From: Crocodylus rhombifer
Lineage: Eukaryota > Chordata > Crocodylia > Crocodylidae
Length of the DNA: 64,000 bases
NCBI GenBank assembly: GCA_038503035.1
Contig: JAVSML010024587.1
Span: 748,783-812,782 of the forward strand
Direction: 5' to 3'
Of this stretch, positions 12,452-23,447 are shown one piece after another. The position numbers were made by a program, and so were the translations under genes. Every line of letters begins with the position of its first letter. The stretch's first letter is position 1. The notes below the pieces were generated by a model, which was given only the letters and a program-made list of their open reading frames with translations, was not told where the DNA came from and did not search any database.

Positions 12452-13095
12452 GGGGTATGTCTGCACAACACTTTAAAGCGGGTTAAATGCTTTTGCGCTG
12501 CTTTAATGGTGTTGGTGTGTGCACACATCGGTGGCATATTGTGCAGTAATTCCAGCCACTGTAGCAAATTCAGTGGCATAATGCACCTTAAATGACTTGG
12601 GGCGCACCTCTGAGGAGTTTTAGTTTGCTGCCGTACAGCTGTGGAGCAAAGCACTGGGCTTCATGCAGCTCAGGGGCTCTGCAGGAAGCCCGTGCAGGCA
12701 GCCTGGCAGCACCCCGGGAAGACAGACTTTGCCCAAGAAAAGCGGCGAGCCTGATCTTTTTTTTTTTCCCCCTGGAGCCTGCCTGCCTGCTTGAGCTGTG
12801 CAGGGGCCAGATGCTTACCTCCATGGCTACAGTGCCCCCCGGGACTGCCTGAGCCGGGTACCTGCGGGCAGATGCCACCTGGCAGGCGCTGCTGCTGCCG
12901 CGGAGGGTAGCACCAGCACGCCGCACAGCCCAGGAGCTGCTCCGCCCACCAGCAGCTTGCCCTTGCCTCCCCACCACTGGAGAGGCAGGTAAGTTCACGT
13001 GTGTTCATGACATGGGGGTTTAAAGGGCCCTAAATTGAAGCAGTGTTTTTAAAAACCCACTGTTTCAATTTAGGGCCCCCGTTTCATTTATACAC
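12452..13095. mobile_element. Possible GGGG-ended MITE with internal palindrome
   Basis: The block opens GGGGTATGTCTGCACAACAC and closes TTATACACCCCCCC, turning from AT-rich to GC-rich and back. The ends resemble the GGG...CCC family found from 14 to 20 kb but match one another only weakly. Near the right end is a 21-bp inverted repeat (13025-13045 with 13058-13078, one mismatch). Frames of 60-136 codons overlap on both strands and show no domain. Confidence 0.35.
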
Positions 13096-14382
13096 CCCCC
13101 CATACCAGGCTCTCATAAACAATCCATTGTCCTCCAGGTACACCATTTCTTCAGACCCTTCCAGGGCCAAGATGAATAGTTCTCAGTCTGCTTGGGTATA
13201 ATCAGCTCCCCACCTCCCCCTCGAGCTCCTCCAGGGTGAACATAAAACAAGTCTCAATTCTTTATACCCCCTTCCCAGGCCTCTTAAGGCAAAACGGAGG
13301 GGGCAGGAGAAGGGAAGAAAATCCTTAGCCCTCCCCAAGTGCATTCTTGATCAATAGATGTCACTCCTTTCAAGCAGCAGCTCTCCAGGCTGGAGGAGTT
13401 TCTGCCTTTGCCTCCCTGCAGGGCTGTCTCCCTCCACTCTTGTGGCCAGTTCCCTTTTTCTGTTCTGGAGAGAGTTTATATCTCAGTTAGCCACATTCTT
13501 CTGGTCAGCTGCAGCTTCTCTTCACAGACCAGATTTCCTCCACCCAAGCCATGGTGACAGTCTTTGTCTTTTTTTTAAAGCACGTAATCTTCCCCTTCTG
13601 AGCTACAAATGTTCAAGCTTTAAAGGGGCCCTGCTGCTTTTCCTCTTCCATGTGGCAAAGTGGGGCTCCCTGACTAATAACAATGCTAGTTTCCACACCT
13701 GTGTCTGGGCACACTGCCCATCTGTTTTGTCTGCCACACCTTGATGGAACATAATTGAGGTGTTAATTAGGCGGGAGGCTGCCCATTCTTGCCCTGATGC
13801 CAGGAGGCACTATCTGTGGCTTCCTTCCTCCCCTACACCACAGCCCAAGCCTCACAGATAGCATCTCAGGCAGTCAACTCAACCATCCCCTTCGCCTATT
13901 AGCTATGCTCCCTTCCTTGGCACCTTTGGCTCCCCTTTAAGCCCTAGCCCCATCTCAGGTCAGTCAGGACCCTGAGTTTCTTTGTTCTATGTGGGCATCC
14001 CTCGCGGTGGGCCCCTGCCTCATTTGACCCTTCCGGTCCTGGCCCCAGCATTAACCAGTCGAGTCCCTCGGTTGGGTCTACACCTCCTGCCTGCACTCAG
14101 GGATTGGCGTACCCCATTCCCAGCTCAGGTGCTTCATTTAGCTCCTGCCCTTACCTCCAGGATGTTGCATACAGCCTTGCAGCCAGGCAGTGTTTCTGCC
14201 TGGTCTGCCAGCAGCAAACTGCTTTGTTTATATAGGCAGGTGGAGATCCAAAATGGCCGCTGCAATCAAGCGCCTGCTGGCTGCTTGGCTCAGCCCTTAA
14301 AGTGGCAGGCACCAACAGTGCCCTGCCACACTCTGACTCCCTGTTTTCCATAACAGAGTTAGGGTCCTCTGTTCCACTCCCT
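13096..14382. other. Unclassified dispersed repeat, LTR-like features on the minus strand
   Basis: Pyrimidine-rich mid-GC sequence without a supported gene. At 13730-13790 it contains a module (CTGCCACACCTTGATG, then TTAATTAGGCGGGAGGCTGCCC) that recurs at 16468-16512, inverted at 17531-17594, and more loosely at 47607-47650. Near 14340-14357 the minus strand reads TGTTATGGAAAACAGGGAG, a possible LTR start. The boundaries and class are not settled. Confidence 0.3.
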
Positions 14383-15468
14383 GGGATCATCTGCATGTGC
14401 AGTTAATGCACCTGAATAAACTTTGGCACAATTTGTGCCAGACTCTATTGCTCCCAGACACAGCATTTATATGTATACCTGGGACCATATGTTGAGTTTG
14501 GTGGTACAGCCTGGCTGCCAGGAGCCCTGGAGGCGGGGAGGGGAGGGTCACCTGCCAGCCTGAAGCTGCTACACCCTAGTTCAGTGTGCTTGTGGCAGTG
14601 CACCTTTGGATGCCTGCCACTTTAAGGGCTTAAGTAGGCTACAGACCAGCCTACAGGTGGGAGAAGAACCAATCAGGCAGTCACATGGCACACAGGGGGC
14701 TTCCTGATTGGTGGAGTGCTGGGAAGCCTGGGTATAAGACCAGGCCCTGAGAGCAGAGCTGGCAGTTGCTACAGGGATGCTGCTGAAGTAACATTGCCCA
14801 GCTGCTCTCAGACCATGTGGAGATTAGGGTAGGAACTGTGGGGATGGAGGAGGTTTCTGTGGCCCTTGGTAAGACCTGAAACTGCACCCTTCTGGGGTTG
14901 GATGGTGTGGTGTGGCAGGGCAGTCTCCAGGAAATGTCAGACCTGTGCCTCCCCAGTGAAAGGTGAGGATGGCGTGCCATAAATCCTCATCCCCTGCTGC
15001 CTTGTGGGTACATCATGGAGGGGAAAAGGTAGGGGTGCACACCCTGACAGAAAAGCACAGGGGGCAAGGCCCAAGGGGTGAAAAGCACAGGGGGCAAGGC
15101 CCAAGGGGTGTAAGGTCCAGGAGCCCAGTGAAGGTTAAACAACTGGACCAGCCTCAGGAAGGCCCCCTGTCACAGTGCTACAGAGCGGGTGGTGGGGGCA
15201 GGAGGGTGCTTCAGTGTGGGACTTACCAGCAGGCAGCCACTGCCCTGTAGCACCTTTTATCCCAGGCAACCCTGGTCACAGTCTGCACATGTGTTGTGAT
15301 GAAGTACATAATTCTGCTGTAGGATAATACTTGTGTCAGGAAATACTAACCTACAGTGGAGTTAATTAGTTTACTCCAGCCTAATAGCTTCACACTTGTA
15401 AGTGGTGATGCTTTACTGTGGAGTTAACTGGGCGACTCCACAGTAAAATGTATATGTAGATGCATCCC
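14383..15468. mobile_element. Harbinger-type non-autonomous element
   Basis: The left end GGGATCATCTGCATGTGCAG and the inverted right end GGGATGCATCTACATATAC form imperfect TIRs of the GGGNGCATCTACAYGTGC type shared by elements at 18328, 19324 and 44040. The subterminal sequence TTAATGCACCTGAATAAACT also occurs at 19345. The interior is GC-rich and non-coding and includes an exact 30-bp tandem duplication (15051-15080 and 15081-15110). Confidence 0.6.
15051..15110. repeat. Perfect 30-bp tandem duplication
   Basis: The unit starting AAAAGCACAGGGGGCAAGGC is present twice back to back with no mismatch, inside the Harbinger-type element. It is probably a recent slippage or duplication event. Confidence 0.9.
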
Positions 15469-16151
15469 TCCCACCCAATTTTAATTCTCAAGGTAAAACC
15501 TTCTCCTAAAACAAAAAGTAAGAAAAGTTTGTATCCGTTTCTTTGTTGTTTTATAAAGCAAATTAATCCCTGAGAAATGTTTGTAATGTTTCATCTCAGT
15601 GCACTGTAGTACTCTAATCCTCATCAGCACTGCTTATCATAATATTTACCAAAAATCTTTCTTAAACATCTTCAATACCTGAGAAGAAACTTTTCCTAGT
15701 TCATAGCAGAGATGGATGTTTACATGTCTCTCAGCCTAAACACCAGCGAGTATAGGAAGTCATTCAGCCTTACAAGAAACTAATCAAATATCAAGATAGC
15801 AAGGCAGTGAATTGAGCAGTTAATGCAAAAGAAGGAAAAAGCCAGTTGTTGCTGACTTCTTAAAGGTTGTTAGAACTATGAAAGAACAAGGAAAGGAGAA
15901 TAAAAGATGAAAAATTCTGGGAAAAAAGGAAAGGATCGCTCAAAAGGCACAAAAATTGTGTTCTGTAGGCTTCAATATTTTAATATAACCACACTTGGTT
16001 GAATCCTCTGAGGACCAGGACATATATCAATCTAACTGTGGAAAATAACTCTGTATTCTTAAGCTTTTAATTCTTCTAACTCAAACATGTACAGTACATG
16101 CTGTATTGTGACAAGAGATACTGATAGCATCATTCCCAAATATGTTATTTA
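15469..16151. other. AT-rich non-coding DNA
   Basis: Nothing recognised. Confidence 0.5.
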
Positions 16152-16583
16152 GGGTATATACAGATGTTTGGGGAAGTTGTGGGAAGGTTAAGTCACATTA
16201 AAAATGGTCAACTGATCTAACTTAGTTTGCCCATATGTGCTAGTTAGGCCGATCTAAGTGTAAACTGTACAAAAGTTCAGGAAGATTAGATCAGTCTAAA
16301 AATGGAGGTAGTCTGGCTTAGATCAGATCCAGCAAGACTGATCTAATTGAGCCTCTGCACAAAGCCAACATAGTGCCCAACTATGCCACTGGGGTGGCCA
16401 TGAAGCCCCTGGAGTTACTTAGCCTTACCCACTCAGTTCTCTGTGGGCAGTCGCCCCTTCATTGTTCTGCCATGCCTTGATGTATTTGCTTTTATATAAG
16501 GGAGGCTGCCCCAGGGCTGCTCTCACTCTAAGGACCACCAAGTGCCTGTGGTTATTGTCTTACGGGCTAATTGTGTGGTTCAA

Positions 16584-17192
16584 TCATACCTCCAGGATGG
16601 TCTCCCTGGCAGTGGCCTTGCCCACCCCAAAGAGATGGCCCACATAGCAAAAGCTGGTGAGCATGGCCAGCTTCAGCAGGGAGAAGGCCAGCCAGGTGTC
16701 TCTGGGGAGGGGCAGCCACATGGTGGTGCCCTGCCATTCCAGGTGGGGCCAGAGCTGCTCATGGAGGTCCAGGAAGATGACCCAGGTCATCCTGAATGCC
16801 TCCAGTCACTGCTCATCATCCCAGGTGTGCTGCATGACATGCAGCCACCAGTCCCAGCTGGTCCGGCAGACCCAGAGGTGGTGGGGCTGTAGGCATAGGA
16901 GGCCATGAGTGGTCCTGGCAGTGGCATCCAGCAGCACATTGTCAGCATCCCTGCCAGGGTCCAGCCAGCCAGATGGGGGTCCACACAGCAGGTGCACTGC
17001 AGTGGTGGCCCTGGGATGGCACGCAATGGCCTGGCAGTTGGTTCCTACTGGGCCAGTAAGGCCAGTGCAATGGCCAACAGGAGTCCAGGGCACTGGTTCT
17101 TTCTCCCAAGGGCAGGAGCTGGAGCAGCCATGGCTCTGGAAGGCACGGGCAGAGAGGAAGGTGCTGCTGCATGCTACCCCTGCATTGCGCAC
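16584..17192 (-). pseudogene. PIF/Harbinger (HARBI1-like) transposase N-terminal fragment
   Basis: Read on the minus strand, the frame from 17192 runs to an in-frame TGA at 16806-16808 and continues in the same frame to 16584, about 200 codons in all. Around the stop it reads HTWDDEQ-stop-LEAFRMTWV, then FLDLHEQLWPHLEWQ and later YVGHLFGVGKATARE. In Harbinger transposases these correspond to the conserved N-terminal W-E-F-R-M, L-x-P-x-L and FGVGKSTA blocks that precede the DDE nuclease. A tryptophan is normal where the TGA now stands, so a single TGG-to-TGA change explains the first stop. A second stop follows ETILEV, and the DDE domain is missing. It is non-functional. Family assignment is by motif recall, not by a search. 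Confidence 0.7.
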
Positions 17193-17530
17193 ACTGCTTC
17201 TGGTGAGGGAGCAAGGAACGGGGCTGCCTTTTCAAGAAGGCTGCTGAGCTGGAGCCAGAAGATCCCCCCCAGTGATGGCAGGGGTCCACTGCAGGGCCCC
17301 AGAAGCAGGAGTAGCTTGCTACCATTGACAGTAAATCTGCACCCGCTTTCCTGCATGTATAGATGCCTGCCCAGGACTGTTTGCTTGTGAGCAGTTGTCA
17401 CAGGCCAGCCGGGTGCTGTGAGTATATCAATTTTATCACAGGCCAACTGGGCTGTTTGATTCAGTTTCGGATTGAGGAGGCAAAGTTGGGAGTGAAGTGA
17501 AAGCAAATTTATCATAACTTATACATAAAA

Positions 17531-17594
17531 TGGGCAGCCTCCCACTTAATTACATCAATTAATCAATTAAGATCAAGGCATGGCAGGTGAGAAG
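17531..17594. repeat. Shared TGCCATGCCTTGAT/GGGCAGCCTCCC module (inverted copy)
   Basis: The plus strand reads GGGCAGCCTCCCACTTAATT, then AAGATCAAGGCATGGCAGG. The reverse complement matches modules at 13730-13790 and 16468-16512, and loosely 47607-47650. At 16490 the module contains TATATAAG, so it may be the core promoter of one repeat family. The parent family is not identified. Confidence 0.4.
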
Positions 17595-17877
17595 GCAAGT
17601 GGTTGGCCCATAACAGGAGGGCGGGGTCACCGATAGAAGGACTCCAGAAGAGGCACTCCTGTCACAACCTCCAAGAAGCACATATTTATTGCTTATTAAT
17701 CCCTCTGGTTCTGGCCATCACAAGCAGTTTCCTCACAAGTAAATTGTTACCACATCAAACCTATGTGTCGATGCACCCATTGTGTAGATTACTGAAGGTT
17801 GAAATCTTCAGAGTACAAACACCACACAGTAAATCTTTTCTTTTCAGTAGTGTTTTGACTTTAAATAACTAAACCTT

Positions 17878-18066
17878 GGGAGCATCTACATGAGATATTT
17901 ATTACAGAGCCAGCTAATTAGCTCTGCAGTAAAGTCTTAAAGTCTACACATATGACCCTATTAGGCCACAGGAAACTAATAAACACCACCACAGCTTGTA
18001 CTTATAAATACAAATGCTATCCTGTAGTGTTCTTTAGTGCATAGCAACACACATATAGATGCTCAC
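17878..18066. mobile_element. Harbinger-type MITE
   Basis: Starts GGGAGCATCTACATGAG and ends with the inverted form of TGAGCATCTATATGTGT, about 189 bp. The interior (GCTAATTAGCTCTGCAGTAAAG) resembles that of the MITEs at 18328 and 19324. No coding capacity. Confidence 0.55.
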
Positions 18067-18080
18067 AGGGCTGACTCAGG

Positions 18081-18142
18081 CACAAGTGTGCTTCAGTGCA
18101 GGGACTGCCTGCTAGTTAGCCCTGCACTGAAGCACACTTGTG
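18081..18142. repeat. Perfect 23-bp inverted repeat (hairpin)
   Basis: CACAAGTGTGCTTCAGTGCA plus GGG at 18081-18103 is exactly reverse-complemented at 18120-18142, with a 16-nt loop. It lies just beyond the MITE at 17878-18066 and may be part of a larger member of the same family. Confidence 0.85.
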
Positions 18143-18327
18143 TCCCAGCCAGCCCCACAGCACCACATTGAGCCTCAGGCTCTCAGGCTGACCCCCAGGT
18201 CTGTTGCCAGCTGAGGTTGCTCTGACCTGGTTTAATGTGCTGTAGTCCCAGGCATGCATTCAAATGCAGCACCCAAGAGGAATAAATTCAGCTCATATCA
18301 CATAAGTACTCCATTGTGATATACAAC

Positions 18328-18532
18328 GGGGGCATCTACACATGCAATTTACTACAGAGTTGACTAATTAGGTTCCCAGTAAAGCATCATGGTCCACATG
18401 TGTGCCCATATTAGTATACAGTAAATTAATTAACTCCAATGTAAAATAGCACTTATCTTGGACAACATTATCCTACGTTGATATGTGCTGGAGTTTATTG
18501 CTCTGTGCTAATAGCACAGGTAGATGCACCCC
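18328..18532. mobile_element. Harbinger-type MITE, complete
   Basis: A 205-bp element with clear TIRs: GGGGGCATCTACACATGC on the left and GGGGTGCATCTACCTGTGC inverted on the right. The interior contains TGACTAATTAGGTTCCCAG and AGTAAATTAATTAACTCC, also found in relatives at 17.9 and 19.7 kb. It is non-coding. The target duplication is not obvious. Confidence 0.7.
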
Positions 18533-19323
18533 TTATATATATCCAGGACCTATATAGTACCAGAGAAGTACTACAAAATAAAAGAGGAAGAGCTAGCATA
18601 ATAGACTATTTTGGGAAAAAAACACCAAAATATCAAATAGACTGTCTTAGAGGAGTGGTAACAGCCTATTAATGACAATCTGTCTCCTTGGCAAATTCAA
18701 TTGGAGATTGTTTTTAAAATATTTGAATTCCTCATTTATATATTGCCAAACGATGTATATTTTAGTATCTTTTTTAAAAGTAACATCATAATTTAGTAAA
18801 TCTTACAGTAATACCTTATTAGAGGTATTGTGAATTATAATTAATTCTTGCAAAACTTTTAGAGAATCAAAGGTAAGAAGTATGTTTGTAGGATAATGTG
18901 CTTTTTGTGATTGTGTACTCTTTTCTTATTATTTTCCAATCACTTATTTCTTCTGAGTTACTTTGAATCACTTTGAATTTTCACCTGAGAGAAAACAGTT
19001 TTTAAAACCAGGAGAAGATATGAAATGCAACATTTAAAATAAAGTGTAATGTTAACTAGATCTATCATTATTTCAAAACTGAACAGTTTGAAAAGTATTA
19101 AGTAGGCAGACACAAAGAAGGGGAGAACTCTTGCCTAATATAAATGTATTCATTCTAGAAGGAGCTAAGTATAGACACTTCTTATTCAGTCCATTTTTAG
19201 AGGACTCCTTTTGTGCTCATAGATTATGTTTTCAGGGTTTACACTTCCATAATGAGAGCTATAAATTTTCCTAAAATAATGAAAGCTAAGGCATATTCAC
19301 TTGACTTCAGGATCCTAGGCACT
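18533..19323. other. AT-rich non-coding DNA
   Basis: Nothing recognised. Confidence 0.5.
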
Positions 19324-19788
19324 GGGCGCATCTACGTGTGCTATTAATGCACCTGAATAAACTCTGGTGCAAAAGCTGCTTCCCAGGAGCAGCATCTTCA
19401 GGTGTACCCAGTACCACAGTAAGTTGAGGTGGAGCAAATCAGTCTTGGGCTGGCAGGGGACCCAGGTGGTCAGCCCAGGGCTCTGGGTGGCAGGATTGGG
19501 TGGTAGAAAGGACTGGCTGGGGATAGGCAGCAGGCAGCCCACCTACTGTAGCACCCTTGTGCCTCAGCCAGCCCCGGTTAGTCTGTATGTGTGTATGAGC
19601 GTACATAATTTACTCTGCTGTAGGATAGCTTGTGTCCTTGACAATACTATCCAATACAGTGAAGTTAATTAATTTACTGCACCCTAATACACGTGCACAT
19701 GTAGACTGTGATTCTTTACTGGTGAACTAATTAGTCAACTCCACAGTAAAACATGTGTGTCCACAGTAAAACATGTGTAGAGGCCCCC
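19324..19788. mobile_element. Harbinger-type non-autonomous element
   Basis: Left end GGGCGCATCTACGTGTGCT and inverted right end GGGGGCCTCTACACATG enclose 465 bp. The left subterminal region matches the element at 14383; the right subterminal region (ATTAGTCAACTCCACAGTAAA) matches the MITEs at 17.9-18.5 kb. The last 40 bp contain a 20-bp tandem duplication (CCACAGTAAAACATGTGT at 19741 and 19761). Non-coding. Confidence 0.65.
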
Positions 19789-19967
19789 ATTGTGTATCAC
19801 AAGTCTTGTGATTAAAGTTGCAAGAATGGTCTGTACTGCTACTTTTTTTTTTTATTGTATCAAGATACAGCTGTAGGTATCTGAGCTAAATTCCATTCTT
19901 TGACCAATTGATCTAAATGATGTTGAATTGATCTATTTAAAGGTAAAAGTATTAGTAAAAGTATGTC

Positions 19968-20447
19968 CTGTCCTGGCCCCATCCATACAAAAAGCTGCCC
20001 TGGCAGGCAGCTTGGGGCTACTTGCTCTCTGGAGCTTCTGGGGCCCAGCCAGTTGATACCTGGGGACACTGCCCCTTGTGAACATGCCTTGCTCTGCTCT
20101 ATTGCGGAGCAGGTTTTTTAGACCCCATGATATCCAGGGGAGTGGGTGGATATCCTCCTTCAGCCCCCCCGACACCTTACTCACCAGCACTGGAGCCCTG
20201 GTGCTGAACACAGCCTGGCCAGCCACACGTTTCAGCACCAGGGTGAGGAGCCAACCACGGAGATACTCTGGCAGCCAGAGCATCTCCCTGGAGGATGCAT
20301 GGTCTTTTTCTGCTATGGTTTTTTTAAATTTCTTCCTGCACTGCAAGTTTGCAGTGCGGGGAACATTTTTTCATTCCTGCATGTGCCTGTTGCCCCACCT
20401 CAAAGGGGCTCACCTCAAATGTGTGCTCATCTGGACGCGCCCTAATA
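19968..20447. mobile_element. Harbinger-type element, left end missing
   Basis: From CCTGGCCCCATCCATACAAA the sequence matches interiors at 33981-34085 and 60266-60370. From ACACCTTACTCACCAGCA it matches 61527-61719. It ends GTGCTCATCTGGACGCGCCC, the inverted terminal sequence of this family. The opposite TIR is absent, so this is a left-truncated copy. Frames of 99-137 codons on both strands are not supported as genes. Confidence 0.6.
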
Positions 20448-23447
20448 TTCTTATTAGATTGTAATACCATCATAATATACCTAGGAAGGAGTGAAATATT
20501 TGAGAAATAATAAATGGGTGGTTACTAATTCAAAAAGATACAGCATGCTCAATATATCTGAAATTTAAAAAATCAACACAAAATTAAACTGGACATAATT
20601 TGTTGTAATTAGAAACACACACTACTCAGTGAAGAAATCTTCAACACTACTCATTACATACTCTTACTCCCATATCTTGAGCTAATTGGAAAGCAGTGAT
20701 TAACTGGAGCATTGGCATGGTTGCAGACATTTTGGAAAACAGGCTTTGGAAGAAAAACATCTTGATAGGCTCATTTTGTTTAAAAAGAAGGAAAAAAATT
20801 GTAATAATTGATGAAACAGCTCAAGACAAGAACATTTTTACAAAAGCAACATACATACTTTCAATAACACTTGCCTGTTTCAGAAATGTAGAGCCTGGCA
20901 GGCACCCAGTCTTATGCTGGCTTCCTGAAAAATCTTAAAAGACGAAAATAGCAATATAGGCAGTGCGTGTGGGAGGAGAAAAGGGTGGAATGAGAGAGTA
21001 GGAGTGTGGAAGCACTATAATATGTTGTCCCAATTCTGAGATTTATTTGTTTAAGGGAAGCCAAGGAAATTCCCTCCTCAGACATATTTTCCCCTAAGTA
21101 AACAACCTTTTCTTCATTCTGTCAATAAAACCTGAACCAGGAAATATAGTTTTCCCTCCCCTAATGTTGTCTTATATGGTTTCCATTATCTCTTATTGAA
21201 CACAATATAACAATATAGTTTCACATATTTTTGCCTCTGTTTGCAGCTTGAGCATAATCTGGAGCTTCCCATCCTTTGAAGAAGTCACAAGTAAATCACT
21301 ATGTTGACATAGAACAGCGAAGTTAATACAATTGGTGTTATGGTATATTCTTTATCTGGTGGTCACAGCAGAAAATAGATTTCTTACTTTTAAAAACATT
21401 TAACATGTATGTTGTAAGTGAAATCTGGTATTACAATGAGCTTATGTTTATACCGTTGAGCACTGACAATGTATTTGGCAGTGTGCAAATGCAAAGGAAC
21501 ATGAGTGCTTACCCCCGGCGAGTTCCCAATTCAGACAGACAGTGAAGGCATGGTGATGCCGTTTGAGGACATGCTACCATATTAGCAAAGATAATTTGGG
21601 GTGTTATTATTTTTTATTATTTGGGATAGAAGTTCTAGTGGATAAAGTCCCTGCCCCTGGAAGTAACAATCTAAACAAAACAAGTGACATGCAAAGGATG
21701 GGGGACAGGAAGAAATGCTCAGCTATCAGGGTAAGATTATGTACAACCCTTTCTCATGATTTAAAGACTTTATGGCATTTAGGAAAAAAGTAAGTACTGA
21801 GTTACAGATATAAATAAAAATAAGGCAATAGACCCCCAAAGCCAGTAAAACTGATATTTAACAGATATTTATGGCAGGGAACTGCATGTCTGTCTGTGCC
21901 CTAAGAGGCAGGTTCTCATCCATGGCTATATTTGAGAATCCATTTAAGTTTATCAGTATTTACTTTGTCCCAAAACTCCCCAGTTCAAATCTGACAATGT
22001 GCAATTCTACCAGGGCTGATGAAATTAAGGAAACAGTATACTTACTTGCTACCATATTTGCAATGCTATTCATTTTAGGTTTCATTTAATTTGTGTGCTT
22101 AGGCTTCATTTTTGTTCACTACTTCAGTTATTTAAAAGAGTTCAGCTTTGATTTTGTGGAGGATCCATTGCTTTCACTCACAGCACCTACTCTGCAAAAT
22201 GACTTCTTATAATAATCATCATGTGGGTGGTGGTAATGGCTCAAGGTTTTATTGTTGATCCTATTTTTTTTGCTCTTTGTTAACACAAGCTCTCACGAGG
22301 TTTTCTGTCTCATAGTGATATAAGTTATTTTTGATTTATGTGCTGCTACCATGGCTTGCTAGCTTTTTGTTGCTTTTTAAAAAAATTGTTTCTGTTCAAG
22401 TATAATAATGTAGGTAAAATGCCCATATTGAGCAAAGAATTTAAAATGAGCCATAAGTAGGTACTTAAGTATTTTGCTGAATAAGGACAGACTCTCGATC
22501 AAACTGCCTTCCACTGAGGAAATGATGTTTCCTACTACAACAATATAAGCACCTTATAAAAACATAATATGTTCAAAATAGGATGCAGACATTAAGCATA
22601 TTGTTCACATTAAAGCAAGAGCTTTTAATATTTTGCAAAGAAGGGCTGCAAACAGTAATAAGAATAATAGCTTGTTGCTGTATCATGTGAATTAAAACAT
22701 AGTTTTTGACATTGAGCATCTCACAAATGTTTACATATAAATATTTAAAAATAAATAAATGTGTATTGTTATTCATTATTTATTGTTTCTCAAGGGCTAG
22801 GTTGTCAGGACTTATTAACAGTGATATTGACTGAACTTTGATCTCAGCCTGAAGGAAGGACATATTCCTTGTTATATCTTAATGTAAGATATTAATTAAT
22901 TGCTGAACATACAGAGAAGCAGACAAGTTTTGAATATTTGGGAAGGTCTGTAATTCTCCACTGCACATTCACATATACAAAATAGATAAACAGTTATTAG
23001 TTGAACAGTTTGTTTCTCTGATCTCCCAAGTAATTTTCTTGTTGCAAAAAAGGATTCTGATTCAAGATGTGGTCTCAGGAAATGTAAATAAGAGCCCTTA
23101 AGCAAAAGAAAATGGGTCTTCTCTTACTGCTTTTTATCAAAGTTCTGCAGAGTTTCACATATTAGAATCACAAAGTTTGGTCCCACTTTATAAAACAAAA
23201 ACATCTTATTAATCCAACCACAAAAGTTTGAGTCAGCTTCCTCTATTTGTTTCAACGCCTGGATTTTGCTTACTTAACATCAAGCCCTTTGGACATTTAA
23301 TGAAAATCTGTTGAGCACACTCTCTATCATAAAGCAGCAACAACATTCAAGGACAGGGTTCATGGAGACTGAAGAGCTTCAGAGAAACAAAAAGGAGAGG
23401 GGGAAAAGAAAGCAAAACTTAAAGGTTAACCAAGGGCATGATACCCT
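20448..23447. other. 3 kb of AT-rich non-coding DNA
   Basis: No gene, no delimited repeat. The longest frames are below 81 codons and lack domains. Confidence 0.5.

Larger units (their letters stand above)
16152..17778 (-). mobile_element. Degenerate PIF/Harbinger transposon with transposase relic
   Basis: Proposed limits run from GGGTATATACAGATG to the inverted end GGGTGCATCGACACATAGG (17756-17778). The ends agree only loosely with each other, so the limits are approximate. The interior holds a minus-strand transposase relic (16584-17192). Because the element shares GGG-ended TIR style with its MITE neighbours at 14383, 17878, 18328 and 19324, it is the best candidate in the window for a relative of their source element. 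Target duplication is not clear (TTA on the left, ATT on the right). Confidence 0.5.

Noticed and set aside
16905..17390. 161-codon plus-strand frame
   Set aside because: It lies antisense to the Harbinger transposase relic and has no recognisable motif.
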